A DNA stretch of 64,000 bases from positions 79,904,244-79,968,243 of the forward strand of contig CM024763.1 in assembly GCA_014218235.1 (NCBI GenBank), in the 5' to 3' direction. Each line of letters starts with the position of its first letter. The stretch's first letter is position 1. The translations under genes and the position numbers were made by a program. This stretch comes from Colocasia esculenta. Taxonomy: Eukaryota > Streptophyta > Magnoliopsida > Alismatales > Araceae. The notes beneath the pieces are model-generated. The model saw only the letters and a program-made list of their open reading frames with translations, did no database searches and was not told the DNA's origin. Below are positions 1 through 10,765 of the stretch, in pieces.

Positions 1-1500
1 GGACTCTCTAAGTGTACTCCACACTCGACGCACAAGTCCCATCATTTAGCTTTACCTTAACTACCTGAAATGTTAAAGAGAGTAGGTGTGAGCGCACTTT
101 CCCAATATGATTTACATCTTTCAGCAATGATATAAGTATTTACATTTTAAAAGCTTGATGGTATGAACATGATATGTACAATGCAATTAAAACGTCAGTA
201 GTAACACGTGTACAGTGTATCATGCTAGATAATATGATCAAGAGATTGTAATGATCAATCTAGCAATAAGGTTGTATTCAAGAGTTCAACATATTGTGAA
301 CAATGATCTAACAAGATGGTAACTTTATGAACAAGAGCAAGATAACATGTAACAAGATGACCATTTCACTAGCAAGCATTTTGAGTAACCCACTCAGAGC
401 ACTCCACAAGAATATCACGGAGGATCTATTGGTGCCTCATACAAGTACGTCCTTCAGCCACTCGGGTTAAGGACTAGCACACAGTAGCAGGTAACAAGCA
501 AGTAAGTTTATCATGTGTAACAAGTACATGCCATCCCAAGCACCAATCATGATTCCGCGCTATGCCAAGCACACAACTTTGTTAGCGGATCAACCTAACA
601 ATCAACTCTTGGGGTAACGAACATCTTTGGGAAAACTGGGCAATCAACACCTTGGGATAAACAAGACTTAGTCAGAGGTGAATCTGGCAATCACACCCAT
701 AGGTAATAGGACTTTTCTAGAATGTCTAGGACCAGATACGGTCCCTCAGTCAGGTTCGTATTGCGCAACACTGGCATGTGTCCCAATGAGCCTGTTGACT
801 AATGGGTGACAAGAACGAGTTTTGAGTCCATGACTCCAATATCATTACTATAGTTCAAGAACGTATCACAACAAGACAATGTGTGTCAATAAGGATAGAC
901 TGGTCGAGAAAGTTCAGGACTATCATGTCAATAGTAATGATCATTGAGAGTGTCATGTCAATAATGATATAGAGTTCAAGGGTACGTTGGGAATATCGAG
1001 TCAAGAATTCAATCTGGAAGCATAAGGGCACATTTACATAGATTCTATCTTTAATAAGTTGGTTTCATGTGTTATACTCGATCACTCCAAGAAAGTCAAG
1101 ATGAGGAGAGAAAGATCTCGTCAACAATGCTGAGAGAGAAGAGATACGTGCACACTAACTTCCAGGTACTTCATTGGTACAATCTGCTCGTCGACCATGT
1201 GGGAATCCATGGTAGGAGGAGACTTACAGAGCCCTTGGTCAAGGGGTCACTAGTATGGCAGAAGAAATATCCGACGGAGAGTTCACCACGAGGCAAGAAG
1301 GGGCTTTCCTATCGTGCTAGAGTGTATGCGCATGCCGCGCGTGAGAATCGCTCTAGTGCATGTATGAATCCGATTATGGAAACTCCAGTTATAAAAACTC
1401 CTTTTACGGAAACTTCATTTTTGGAAACTCTGTATATGGAAAGTATCATGAGTACTAAAACATGCATGACCAATTTTAGAAAGTAACTATGTTTTTTTCA
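1..1500 (-). repeat. Degraded inverted LTR-like fragment related to the E4 LTR
   Basis: No gene is supported here. The stretch at about 1170-1290 matches, in reverse complement, the E4 LTR segments at about 23030-23165 and 28200-28341; by eye roughly 70% over 125 bp, including a shared run around GCTCGTCGACCATGT. The first 110 bases also resemble the reverse complement of the E4 LTR near 23930-23990. The 139-codon ORF at 1067-1486 lies in this repeat and its reading frame has no independent support. The best reading is an old minus-oriented LTR of the E4 family or a close relative; its ends were not found. Confidence 0.5.
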
Positions 1501-1815
1501 CCAAGTTTGATAACAAGGCAAGATGTGATTAATCGATAGATAGAGAACATGGTCAATAACTTAAGATCAATTAAACATTATGTGAGCATGTTTTACACTT
1601 AGATGGGTTGATAAATGCATGTAAACAGTAACTAACTTTTTACAGGAGAAGACGGGGCATGAAAACGATGTCAAACGAGCTAAACAGGGCTGATCTGCCC
1701 AGGGGTGCTTTATAAGGGGTTTTTCCTAGTCCGATTCAAACTATGTTTGACACCTGTGGGTTTGAAAAATCAAAACAAATGCTAGGGTGATCCAAATTGA
1801 GTGAAACCACCTTTG
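1501..1815. other. Unassigned AT-rich spacer
   Basis: No ORF, LTR end or repeat was recognised between the inverted LTR-like fragment and the point where gypsy reverse transcriptase homology begins at about 1820. It may be further decayed retrotransposon sequence. Confidence 0.4.
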
Positions 1816-1819
1816 ATAG

Positions 1820-4195
1820 TTAGATTACTTCCAAAACATTGTACAAGATAGATCTGCGATCTGGCTACCATCAGTTGAGGATCAAGGGAGAGGATGTGTC
1901 CAAAACTGCATTCAGGACCCGCTATGGGCACTATGAGTTCCTTGTGCTTCCATTTAGTCTGACTAACGCCCTTGCAGCATTCATGGATCTCATGAATAGG
2001 GTGTTTAGGCCATAGTTGGATAGTTCTGTTGTGGTGTTCATAGACGATGTGTTAGTATATTCCCCTAATGAGGCTACACACTATGAGCATCTTAGGATTG
2101 TTCTATAGGTTCTCCGAGAGCACAAGCTGTATGCCAAGTTCAGCAAGTGTGACTTTTGGATGCGCGAGGTTCATTTCCTTGGCGATGTCATCTCTGGCAC
2201 TGGAGTTTCTATTGATCCAGTGAAGGTTCAGGCGCTGTTAGAGTGGGAGACTTCGAGGACACCATTTGAGATCAGGAGTTTTCTTGGGTTAGTAGGCTAT
2301 TACAAGCAATTCATTGAAGGCTTTGCCTCCACAACAACAACTTTGACCAAGATGACCAGGGAAGGGGTTAAGTATGTGTGGTCTGAGGATTGTGAGAGCA
2401 GTTTCCAGATGCTGGAGACAAGGCTGACATCTGCACCATTGATTTTGCCTAGTGGTGCCGAGGGTTTGTCGATCAATTCAGATGCTTCCCAATTAGGTCT
2501 TGGTTGTGTTTTGATGCAGCATGGTATGGTAGTTGCCTATGCTTCTCGCCAATTAAAGGAGCATGAGCGTAACTATCCGACCCTTGATTTGGAGTTAGCA
2601 GCTGTGGTTTATGCACTGAAGATCTCGAGACACTACCTTTATGGTGTCAAGTTTGAGGTGTTCACAGATCACAAGAGCTTGAGGTACCTTTTCTCTCAGA
2701 AGGAGTTGAACCTACGGTAGAGAAGGTGGATTGAGTTTCTTAAGGACTACGACTTCGAGCTTCAATACCATCCAAGGATGGCGAATGTCGTGGCAGATGT
2801 GCTCAGCAGGAAGAGGTCCCTACTTCAGCAGGATTGGAAGATGCAAGAGGATGTGGCATGTGCTATGACCGAGCTAGAGCCACAGTTGTGTCAGGATTTC
2901 GTGGCACAATCGTCGATCTGATCCACTATATTGGACGAGGTGATTGAGCAGCAGGGAGCTTATCCTAGACTTCAGGAGATGGTGGGCAAGGCAGGCATTG
3001 CTCATGATGAGGACGATGTTATTAGATTTCAGCACCGAGTATATGTACAATATCATGGAGATTCGTGAATGAGTACTTGCAGAAGCTCACAGGTCATGGT
3101 TTCTCCATCATCCAAGTAACACCAAGATGTACCAGGATTTGAAGAGATCCTTTTGGTGGTCAGACATGAAGAAGGATGTGGCAGAGTTTGTATCTAGGTG
3201 TTTGGTGTGTCAGCAGGTTAAGACCGAGCGTCAGATACTATCAGGCCTTATGCAGAAGATGGAGATACCTGTGTGGAAGTGGGAAGCAATCACCATGGAT
3301 TTTGTGACGGGTTTGCCGAGGTCGGCTAAGAGCAATGACTCGATTTGGGTGGTTGTAGACCATTTCTCCAAGACAGCCCACTTCTTGCCCATAAGGAAGA
3401 AGCAGTCTATGGAGAGCTTAGCGAGGCTGTATGTTGGCAGCATTGTGAGATTGAATGTGTGCCAAAGTCTATTTTCTTTGACAGAGACCGGCAGTTTACA
3501 TCGAGGCTGTGGCAGGGTCTTCAGGAGGCTTTGGGTTCTCAGTTGAAGCTCAGTTTGGCATTTCACCCTCAGAAAGATGATCAGTCTGAGAGGATGATTC
3601 AGATGCTCGAGGAGATGTTCAGAGTGTGCATGCTTGACTCGAAGGGCAACTGGGAATGTCACCTACCCCTTGTGGAGTTTGCCTACAACAATGGTTTTCA
3701 TGCAAGTATAGGCATGGCTTCATTCGAGGCTTTGTACAGTCGGCCCTATAGATCTCCTTTGTGCTAGGAAGACTCAGGCGATAGGCAGTTGGTTGGACCT
3801 GCATTGGTGCAAGAAACTTCGGATAAGATTCAGCTCATCAGGTAGAGGTTGGTTGCAGCGCAAGATAGGCAGAAGAGCTATGCCGACAACAGAAGGAAGG
3901 ACATAGAGTTCGAGGTTGGTGAGCATGTTTTCCTCAAGGTTTCACCTACTCGAGGCGTGGTCAGGTTTGGCAGGCATAGCAAGTTGAGTTCGAGATTCAT
4001 TGGCCCATTTGAGATTCTCAGGCGGATGGGCAGTGTGGTATACGAGCTAGCTTTACCCACAGTGCTAGCAAGTGTGCACCCTATCTTCCACATGTCTATG
4101 CTCAAGAGATACGTGCGGGATCCGTCACATGTCATCAGTCACCAGCCAGTGCTGATGTCTATGCTCAACTTGATGTCCCCTCACACTTACCACTA
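1820..4195 (+). pseudogene. Ty3/gypsy (Tekay-like) pol fragment: RT, RNase H, integrase
   Basis: This is the 3' part of a gypsy polyprotein broken by stops and at least one frameshift. In order: reverse transcriptase (KIDLRSGYHQ at about 1840, catalytic FIDD at about 2040), the RT thumb (2160-2330), RNase H (SDASQLGLG at about 2480, then YASRQLKEHERNY), and the integrase zinc-binding region and core (3060-3760). The frame changes near 3430-3470. It ends with the GPF-type C-terminal segment and HPIFHMSMLKRYV at about 4075-4110. The protein order RT-RH-IN and these motifs are typical of Tekay/Del chromoviruses. Gag, protease and the RT N-terminus are missing, and the chromodomain expected after 4195 is absent. 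In-frame stops include those at about 2011, 2106 and 2718. It is non-functional. Confidence 0.85.
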
Positions 4196-4253
4196 ATTAA
4201 AACCCGGTGAGAGCCTTCCCCCCACCATGATTCCACTGTGCAAACTATCCTAA

Positions 4254-4569
4254 ATGCACTTGTTTGAGGGTGTGACTCCTCCTTCCTCTCCTTCTCCTAG
4301 GCACCCGCCTTTGTATATTCTGGCGACTTCTCCATGTACCCCTGTACATTCTTCATCATCTCGGCCCCCTGGCCATTTGCACTCTTGTGCCCCAGTCTGT
4401 ACAGACCAGCCCTTAGGAGGGCCCATTAATTCAAGGCCACCCCTATATACTCCATCATATGCCCAGCGGCAACCCACTCCACTCCAACATGCTCTTCTCC
4501 AGAAATTGAACGATCTGGAGAGTCAAATCAATAAGCTTTCCAATCCCACGGGTGACCCCATCGCCGCCA
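4254..4569 (+). pseudogene. E0 gag, N-terminal part (interrupted by E1)
   Basis: An open frame rich in Pro and Ser runs up to the E1 insertion point and ends with a short segment (LNDLESQINKL) that could be a coiled coil. The equivalent place in the E3 gag has MSMKKELHDLRRQID just before the conserved core. The reading frame continues across the E1 insertion at 55684. The true start codon is unknown because the 5' end of E0 is missing. Confidence 0.6.
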
Positions 4570-4830
4570 TGTTGGGTTCTCATGTGTGATGTTTGTGATT
4601 AAATGTTTTTGATGATGAACAATGTTAATTGATGTTTTATGAATGGTTGAAACATGGTGACATTGAAAAAGTCAAGCAAGATACAATCATATCAAAACAT
4701 GTTTCAATTGATAATCTATATGTATATTGTATCTCACTTAGAATGTTCTTCAATATAGGTGTGAATGTATACAAGACAAGCACTCAAATGCAAGAGCAAA
4801 AGCTCAAGAGATTGACTTCAAGCAAGCAGC

Positions 4831-5035
4831 TGTCGACCGCCCTGAAGGTCCATGTCGATAGATAAGCACAAGGAAGACAGACAAGGATCAGGAAATACAA
4901 ATGAAGTCTGCCTGTCGACAAGAACAAATCGCCTGTCGATAGCTACACACAGAAAAGCCTTTCCCGCAAGACCATGTTTCAGGAAACTGAAATTTTGTCA
5001 ACATCTGTCGATAGACACAATACTGGTTGTCGACA
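4831..5035. promoter_or_regulatory. Three TGTCGACA-type palindrome pairs, E1 5' LTR
   Basis: Octamers start at 4831/4853, 4913/4934 and 5006/5028, so within-pair spacing is 22, 21 and 22 bp. Most read CTGTCGACAG or one transition away (TGTCGATA). They end about 90 bp upstream of the TATA box. The function is unknown; position and regularity suggest an upstream promoter element. Confidence 0.6.
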
Positions 5036-5123
5036 AACAAAGAGAAAAACTCAGTTACGAGATTTGGATATATTTTATATTTGGTGTTTCCTTTTACCTC
5101 ATCTCACCAAACATGGACACCCA

Positions 5124-5131
5124 TATATATA
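5124..5131 (+). promoter_or_regulatory. TATA box, E1 5' LTR
   Basis: TATATATA lies in the context CCATATATATAGAAC, conserved in the 3' LTR at 54923-54932. Its position downstream of the palindrome cluster and well before the LTR end fits an LTR promoter. Confidence 0.6.
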
Positions 5132-5879
5132 GAACATATTGAGGTAATTTTCTGGCAAGAAGCCACCATACCAAAACCCTAAGCAAAACCCAGGAGAGAA
5201 AGCTTCTTCCTGCTGCTCTGCTTCAACCCTCCATTCAAAGCGAAGAAGATCCATCTTCCAAGCGTAGTTGAAGTCGGTTCGTCCACGGTTCAAGCTACTA
5301 CGTCATCTGAGGGTCATCAAAGTGAAGCTTGGAGTTCTTCTGGACGACCAACGACAAGAGTTCTTCATCTGGATTTGTTCTATCATCTCAGAACTCCCGT
5401 CCTTTCATATTTCTCATACATCTATGTGTGTGGTTGTGATTCAAGCGTCCCTTATGCTTGGTTCATATGTGGCTAGTTGTTCTGAATGCGTGTTTGCTTC
5501 AGACAACTTGAGTGTGTGTGTTGGAACAGTCAAACTCGCTTATAAGCAGTCTTTTTGCGTATGTGTGTGGACGGTGGACATAGGATACACAAGTTGTGTA
5601 CTCCGAACCACCTTAAATCATCTTGTCTGTGGTTTGAACGTTTTACGTTAGATGCTTGGTAGGCATGTTGGTTTCCCACACACTAGATAGGTTGTTATTT
5701 GTTCTGCTCATAATCAACACATACATCTTGGTTCGAATAGAGTGCAAATCTGTTTGAGATTTTGGTAACTCAGTGTTATCATCGAAAAGAAGGCCATAAT
5801 GTTTTAATTTGTAGTAATCTATTCAAGCCCCCCCCCCCTTCTAGATTACCATTATAGATAGTTCCACATATCTTTCAAT

Positions 5880-5890
5880 TGGTATCAGAG
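5880..5890 (+). promoter_or_regulatory. E1 primer-binding site (initiator tRNA-Met type), cut by E2
   Basis: TGGTATCAGAG lies two bases after the LTR end and is the usual plant initiator-Met tRNA complement. E2 is inserted directly after it; downstream E1 sequence resumes at about 46035 with ACAGCGAGGTTT. The insertion separates the 5' LTR and PBS from gag. Confidence 0.85.
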
Positions 5891-6605
5891 TTGAAATGTT
5901 GCGGAATTACTGCTATGAAGAAATCTAGAGGGGGGGGGTTGAATAGATTTCACTAGACTTTGATATTTACTTGATTAGATGCTTACATTTAGAATTTAAT
6001 CACAATTTTGAACAAGTTGAATAGAATAGATGTTGAAGAACCAGCGAGTCTATCAAACATCTAACGTAATTAGCAAGCAAACCACAGAGACACAAAGATT
6101 TAAGGTGGTTCGGATTACACAACTATGTATCCTACATCCACCATCCACACACACACACAAAATGGCTTATCTCGCCAGTTCAGAAAACACACAGAACAAC
6201 ACACAAACTCTGAGATATGGAAATCTCAGATTCAATCACACACACAAAATTGTGCACAAGGATTGCACTAATTTCACAACACACACCTCAATAGAGTGAG
6301 TTTGAGATGAAGAACCAATCAGATCGATTGAAACCCAAAGTTGAAGAAGACTGGTTCGAAGGTCCCTATTTTTGCTTCAAAAGTAGAGATCAGTTCTTCT
6401 GCTTCAGCTCCAGGAAGAAGACTCTGTTGGCTCAAAATTCTTCTTCAAATAGATCATCCAAGATGCTCAAGACTTTGATTCCTTTAGATCTGGGAGCAAT
6501 TCGCCAGGATGAAGCCTTCTTTAAAAATAGCGGGAATATTCTGGATTCTGGAAGAGCAGATGTGTATCTGGATCGATCGTCGTCAAAAGCCAAGTGGATA
6601 AGGGG

Positions 6606-6613
6606 TATTTATA
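6606..6613 (-). promoter_or_regulatory. TATA box, E2 3' LTR
   Basis: On the minus strand the context is GGGCTATAAATACCCC. The same box is at 45592-45599 in the 5' LTR. The palindrome cluster lies 120-285 bp upstream of it on the minus strand. Confidence 0.65.
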
Positions 6614-6733
6614 GCCCCATGGGTCCACAAAATATCTTGGGAATTGGAAGCATAGAAATTCCCGCCCAAAACCCCTTTACCAAAATCATCCACATGACTT
6701 TGTAAGTTCAGATCTGGAGAATCATCCGAACTG

Positions 6734-6890
6734 TGTCGACACTACACAACTATGTGTCGACACACAGGTTCTTGGCTTGGAAACAAACTTCTAGGACAGA
6801 CAACTACTGTCGACACCATTGGTACATCTTCACACATAGGCTGCTGGGACAGTGGTCTAGTGTTGACACCACTGGGTCATTGTGTCGACA
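6734..6890. promoter_or_regulatory. GTGTCGACAC-type palindromes, E2 3' LTR
   Basis: Octamers start at 6734/6755 (21 bp), 6808 (partner lost) and 6861/6883 (22 bp). The flanking bases are G..C, so the core extends to GTGTCGACAC, unlike the C..G flanks in E1. Confidence 0.6.
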
Positions 6891-7027
6891 CCACTGGATG
6901 TTTTCTTCTTTTAAATGAGCTACACATGAAGGAAACCAATGTGAGATATAAATGAAATATGTATAACATGATTTTTCACATTTTTTATGAATCATACTTA
7001 AGCATCATCAAAATAAGAGATCCAACA

Positions 7028-7045
7028 ATCTCCCCCTTTTTGATG
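7028..7045 (-). promoter_or_regulatory. E2 polypurine tract
   Basis: On the minus strand a purine run AAAAAGGGGGAGA lies immediately before the 3' LTR. A similar run (AAAGGGGGGAAGAG) lies at about 7320-7336. E1 also has two such tracts (54302-54317 and 54356-54369). Confidence 0.75.
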
Positions 7046-7584
7046 ATGACAACTATGATTCATCAAACAAGTTTATTTCTCTCACACATGATCTTAAGAG
7101 CATCCATTCAGATTATTCTTTGGTATGTATGAAACATAACAATGACATCCAAAAAATTTCATCACTCCACAAACAATCATGTCATTCATTTTTCATTTGT
7201 AAAAGAAGCAAACATGCAATCATCCAACAACCAAAACATCCATTGTCCAACAATCATGTCATTCATAATACATATCATAGTCCATATCAAAAGATAGTGT
7301 TCATATCAACAATGAGGAGCTCTTCCCCCCTTTGACATCATCAAAACAAACACCCATCAAGAGGATGGAGGAGGAGGAGGAATACATAGTAAGATGCTTT
7401 CAATTTCCTTCAGTCTTGCTTCCAGAGCACTCAAATTGCTTCTCATCTGAGTTTGCATGGTTGACAATCTTGTGTGCAGAAGATCTACCATTCTGTAATG
7501 ATGCTCATGCATATTTTCATGGAAGATCCCTAAACTTTGAGTTTGGTGTTGAGAAGTAGATGAGGAGCTAGGAGCTGTGCCATG
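7046..7584. other. E2 non-coding region between last ORF and PPT
   Basis: AT-rich sequence with no supported gene. The small plus-strand ORFs here have no recognisable motifs and run opposite to the element. It contains the second PPT-like run near 7320. Confidence 0.5.
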
Positions 7585-8122
7585 CTACTGAAAATGGGTG
7601 AAATTAGTCCTAAAGTCTGATATCTCTTGGCCAATATGAGCAATATTGGTTCTCATTCTTTCCATGTCTTCAACTAAGTGAGCAAAAGACAAGCGACTTT
7701 TTGACACTTGATTTACAACCTCTTGGCTAGTGAAAAGTCCATGTTGAGTGTTGGCCAAAATTGAGTCTAGAACTCCCTGAGTTTTGAGCTGTAGATCCTG
7801 AAGTTGTGTGTAAGCATCACCGAAAGTACCAATCAGCCTGTTGAATCTGCGAGTAGTATGGTCAGCTTCTTCTTGTTGTCTTACAAATTGTCCATTTACC
7901 GAATTTTCTAGCCTCTGAATAAGGAGGTCAAATTTATCAGCCATTTCTCTGATGGAGGAGTTGAAAGTATCAAACTGAGCTTGGAGGAACTTGTAGAGCT
8001 CAGGTGGAACAGGAAATCCACCAGAGGAAGTGGAAGCTGAACTATGGTATTGAGGAAAGAAATGTGAAGGAACAAGCACATTTGATTGAGGAGGAGATGC
8101 ATGAAGTGTAGGTGGGGTTGGT
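7585..8122 (-). pseudogene. E2 env-position ORF, C-terminal part (cut by E3)
   Basis: This is the end of the ORF that starts at 38086 on the minus strand. About 178 codons are left of the E3 insertion. It has a Pro/Ser/His-rich stretch, then a long amphipathic region (LQAQFDTFNSS to the end) with heptad-like leucines, compatible with a coiled coil, and stops at 7585-7587. There is no signal peptide or membrane segment in this part. The place after pol matches the envelope-like ORF of SIRE elements, but nothing visible proves an envelope role. The DNA-binding and transposase-like alternatives are open. Confidence 0.6.
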
Positions 8123-8349
8123 TGTAGACAGCCGGTTCCGACTAATGGGTTGAGCCGCATTTCATGTTATCCTAGTTAGCCCCTAGTTGGTCACTCACCT
8201 TGAGCCCATCATTAGCCTTGATCGAGCCCATTAACAATTTAAAATTGCCTTGAAATCTCGCCCATTATTATTTTGGAGAGTCCTTATGCAATTATAACTT
8301 GCATCTTTTATGTAACTGGCTGATAAATGAAAAATAATTCGGTTTCCTA

Positions 8350-8496
8350 GTCGCGACATATCGTAGAGCCGCGACTCTAGTCGCGACGGCCCTGGACGCC
8401 GCGACAGCCCATGCATGATATCCATGCACGTGGGCTTACTATCGTGATGCCCTGCCCCGTCGCGTCTCTAGTCGCGACCCCACGATACGCCGCGAC
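8350..8496. promoter_or_regulatory. GTCGCGAC/GCCGCGAC array, E3 5' LTR
   Basis: Octamers start at 8350, 8368, 8380, 8398 and then 8441, 8459, 8471, 8489. Spacing within both groups is 18, 12, 18 bp. They lie 215-360 bp upstream of the LTR TATA box. The 3' LTR copy (35688, 35706, 35718, 35736) keeps the 18/12/18 pattern. Confidence 0.65.
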
Positions 8497-8709
8497 AACG
8501 CCTGAGCGCACCAGACTCCGCAACAACCTCCTATTGATCCAACTTTATCCCTAGGAAATATCTCAACCCCTTGGGGCGAGATTTTGGCCCTAGGGACTCT
8601 TGTGAGGATCCCTTGGACTCTCCCTTGCAATTTTAAAAGGTCATTATCTCCCATTTCAAATTTTGACCATTTTGAAGAGATAATATCACTCATTTCTCTC
8701 TCATGGCTC

Positions 8710-8717
8710 TATAAAAG
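8710..8717 (+). promoter_or_regulatory. TATA box, E3 5' LTR
   Basis: TATAAAAG in GGCTCTATAAAAGAGAGG, identical in the 3' LTR at 36052-36059. It has good TATA context and lies about 840 bp before the LTR end. Confidence 0.7.
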
Positions 8718-9306
8718 AGAGGCCCCTCCTCAAGGACGAGGGGAGCCTCATTGTTATCCCGAAGGGCTGCCAAAATTTCCTTTGACAAATACTTAGCCTC
8801 GCAGCCACCCTTTTCCTCCATTTCCCTCACATCCCTCTCCACCAAAGCAACCCATTTCATCATCTATGGAGCATGGGACATGAGAAGGGTGACTTCAGCA
8901 TTCCCCTGAAGCTTTTAGACAATCCTTCGAGCTGTAGCCACGCCAAGGAGTCGCCCTAATAGGGCTCACTCTCTCCCTTTCCTTTTCTCCTTCTTTTGCA
9001 TGCATTTTTCATGTTATTCTTAGATAGAACATATTCAGCACACACCCACGTTTTTCTATACCCAAAGGGTTTAAAACCCCCCCCCCCCGCAGGTTCGTTC
9101 CCTCCATGTTCCCATCCTTTCTTTCTATTTTAGAGTAGATACTATGTTTAACGTGTTCTAATAGGGCTTCCTTTTGTTTGTTTTCTTTTGTGGCAGGCAT
9201 CCAAGCGTCATCCACGACGAGCTCTTGCCTTCCGGCCGGCTGGAAGACGAGAAGAAGGTCCACACTCCAACAACTCCCGCACAAAGAGAACACGGCGGCG
9301 GAGGAC

Positions 9307-9379
9307 GACGCGACAAGAAACGCGACTGGAATCAGCATCGCGTTATCAGCACTATCGCGACCGCTAAGGCCGCCGTGAC
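9307..9379. promoter_or_regulatory. GTCGCGAC-type array, downstream half of E3 5' LTR
   Basis: Octamers (GACGCGAC, AACGCGAC, ATCGCGTT, ATCGCGAC, GCCGTGAC) start at 9307, 9319, 9337, 9354 and 9372: spacing 12, 18, 17, 18 bp. This array is downstream of the TATA box, probably in transcribed LTR sequence. Confidence 0.5.
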
Positions 9380-9555
9380 ACAAGGTCGGCCCCCTTTCTC
9401 TCTCCTCTTCCTAGTTAAGTTAGCCGTCTTGATTTCTATTTATAAGTCAGCTTGCTAGGTGGCGATCACATTCCATGTTCACACAACACTAGATTTAGTA
9501 CTTGTTCGTGTCAATGGGGGGGGGGGGGGGCGTCAATCCCCGTGATTACACCTTT

Positions 9556-9573
9556 TGGCGATCACGGTGGGAC
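9556..9573 (+). promoter_or_regulatory. E3 primer-binding site (putatively tRNA-Arg type)
   Basis: TGGCGATCACGGTGGGAC begins five bases after the LTR. It resembles the TGGCGACTCC-type PBS that I associate with Ogre/Tat elements. A match to the 3' end of a tRNA would need checking. Confidence 0.55.
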
Positions 9574-10765
9574 ATTCACTGCCACCCTCATGGATTTTGA
9601 CTGCTTGTTTGCCATGTTTTCTTCTTTGTTTCTCATTTTAGTGCCCTGTTAGTCTCTTGTTCTTTGTTCCCTGTGTTTTTCGTGTTCTGTTATTGTCGCG
9701 ACCTATCGCGGCGACGCGATCAGGTCGCATCGTTTGTCGAGGACGTGTTATCTGGACAGTCTCCTCTTCCTTCTATCTACCTTGTCTTGTTTCTATCAGA
9801 TTATGCATCCTTGTGATATCTTCTTGTATCATATGTTGTCGCGTTTTTGAATGTTAGAATCTTGCTAGGGTCCGGATTTTCCTTTTATTTTTACTTCTAA
9901 GTTTTCGGTTCTAGTCGCGGCGTATCGCGAGGACGCGACAAGGTCGCGTCATGGAGAGGCGTCGCGTCATCAAGTATAATTTGTATATTACTGTTTTGAC
10001 TCATGAATCGATTTTTGCGTGCTTCTTGGTCCATGTGGTATTGATTTGCTGTTTTGTGTCTTTCTCATTTGATAGGGTAGTCTGTTTGAGTTAGTTGAAG
10101 ACCTTTTGGTGTTTTCGGGCCTCTGTTCCTATCGTGGCAGGTCACCTTATCACGATAAGGTCGCGGTGTACACGGCCGCCGAGACTCTGCCCGAGGGCCA
10201 TTTGGTCTCCCTGTTTGGTTCTCATATGTTACCTGTGCATACATTTCGGACATTTAGGCCCATTGCAAACGCTATTGAAACCCATTTGTTTAGGTTCCCC
10301 CTTAGATGAGTGAGTCCTCTCACCTACGAGCACTCGTAGGCTAACTCAGGCCCACCTTCCGAGGACCTCCGTAAGACCCCGTGACCGTACGCACGTTGCG
10401 GTTCGCCAGGCTGGTTGTACCAGTTGCACCCCTTAGTTTAAGCCACCCCTTTGCGTGTGAGTATACCATCCCTTAGCTTCACCGGAGGACTCGAGTCCAT
10501 ACCCATTAAGGTCCACTTGACTAAGTGACATCCTCTTAATTAATTCATCTAAAGGTCAAGTTCAAACCTTAAGAAATTTGCACTTTAAACATGGCAACTT
10601 GAGTGTTCATCCCTCTTCCTCTCAGTCTTTCTTGTTGTGATTGAGTCTAGGTATTGTCTGTATCACCCCCTATTAGTCTTGGGGGGGGGGTGTATGCGTC
10701 ATTGTTTAGGGAGATCGAGTCAATCCCCTCCTTTCTTTGTATCTTATCATAATCCCCTCTTCGAC
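9574..10765 (+). other. E3 untranslated leader with three GTCGCGAC arrays and hairpins
   Basis: No gene is supported. Arrays start at 9695/9713/9724/9742, 9914/9932/9943/9961 and 10131/10149/10160/10178; each is spaced 18, 11, 18 bp. Two perfect short inverted repeats are present: arms 10144-10151 and 10154-10161 (within an array), and CTACGAG..CTCGTAG at 10324-10339. A G-run of 10 lies at 10681. Confidence 0.55.

Larger units (their letters stand above)
4570..5877 (+). repeat. E1 5' LTR
   Basis: It starts TGTTGGG and ends TCTTTCA, and pairs with 54370-55678. It holds three pairs of TGTCGACA-type palindromes (4831-5035), a TATA box (5124-5131), and a C-run followed by TTCTAGATTACC near the 3' end, which is typical of this LTR class. 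Confidence 0.92.
5892..7027 (-). repeat. E2 3' LTR
   Basis: It reads TGAAATG to CCAACA on the plus strand and pairs with 44874-46034. It is 1136 bp against 1161 bp for the other copy. Part of the difference is loss of one unit of about 22 bp at the TGTCGACA pair near 6808. Confidence 0.9.
8123..9550 (+). repeat. E3 5' LTR
   Basis: It reads TGTAGACA to GATTACA (1428 bp) and pairs with 35465-36878. Contents: GTCGCGAC-type arrays (8350-8496 and 9307-9379), a TATA box (8710-8717), a C-run (9069) and a G-run (9516). About 5% divergence from the 3' copy in the first 230 bp, counting indels by eye. Confidence 0.92.

Noticed and set aside
1067..1486. 139-codon ORF as a gene
   Set aside because: It lies in the inverted LTR-like repeat and has short degenerate Thr/Glu repeats at its end but no known domain.
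3231..3662. Minus-strand 143-codon ORF
   Set aside because: Shadow of integrase coding sequence on the other strand.
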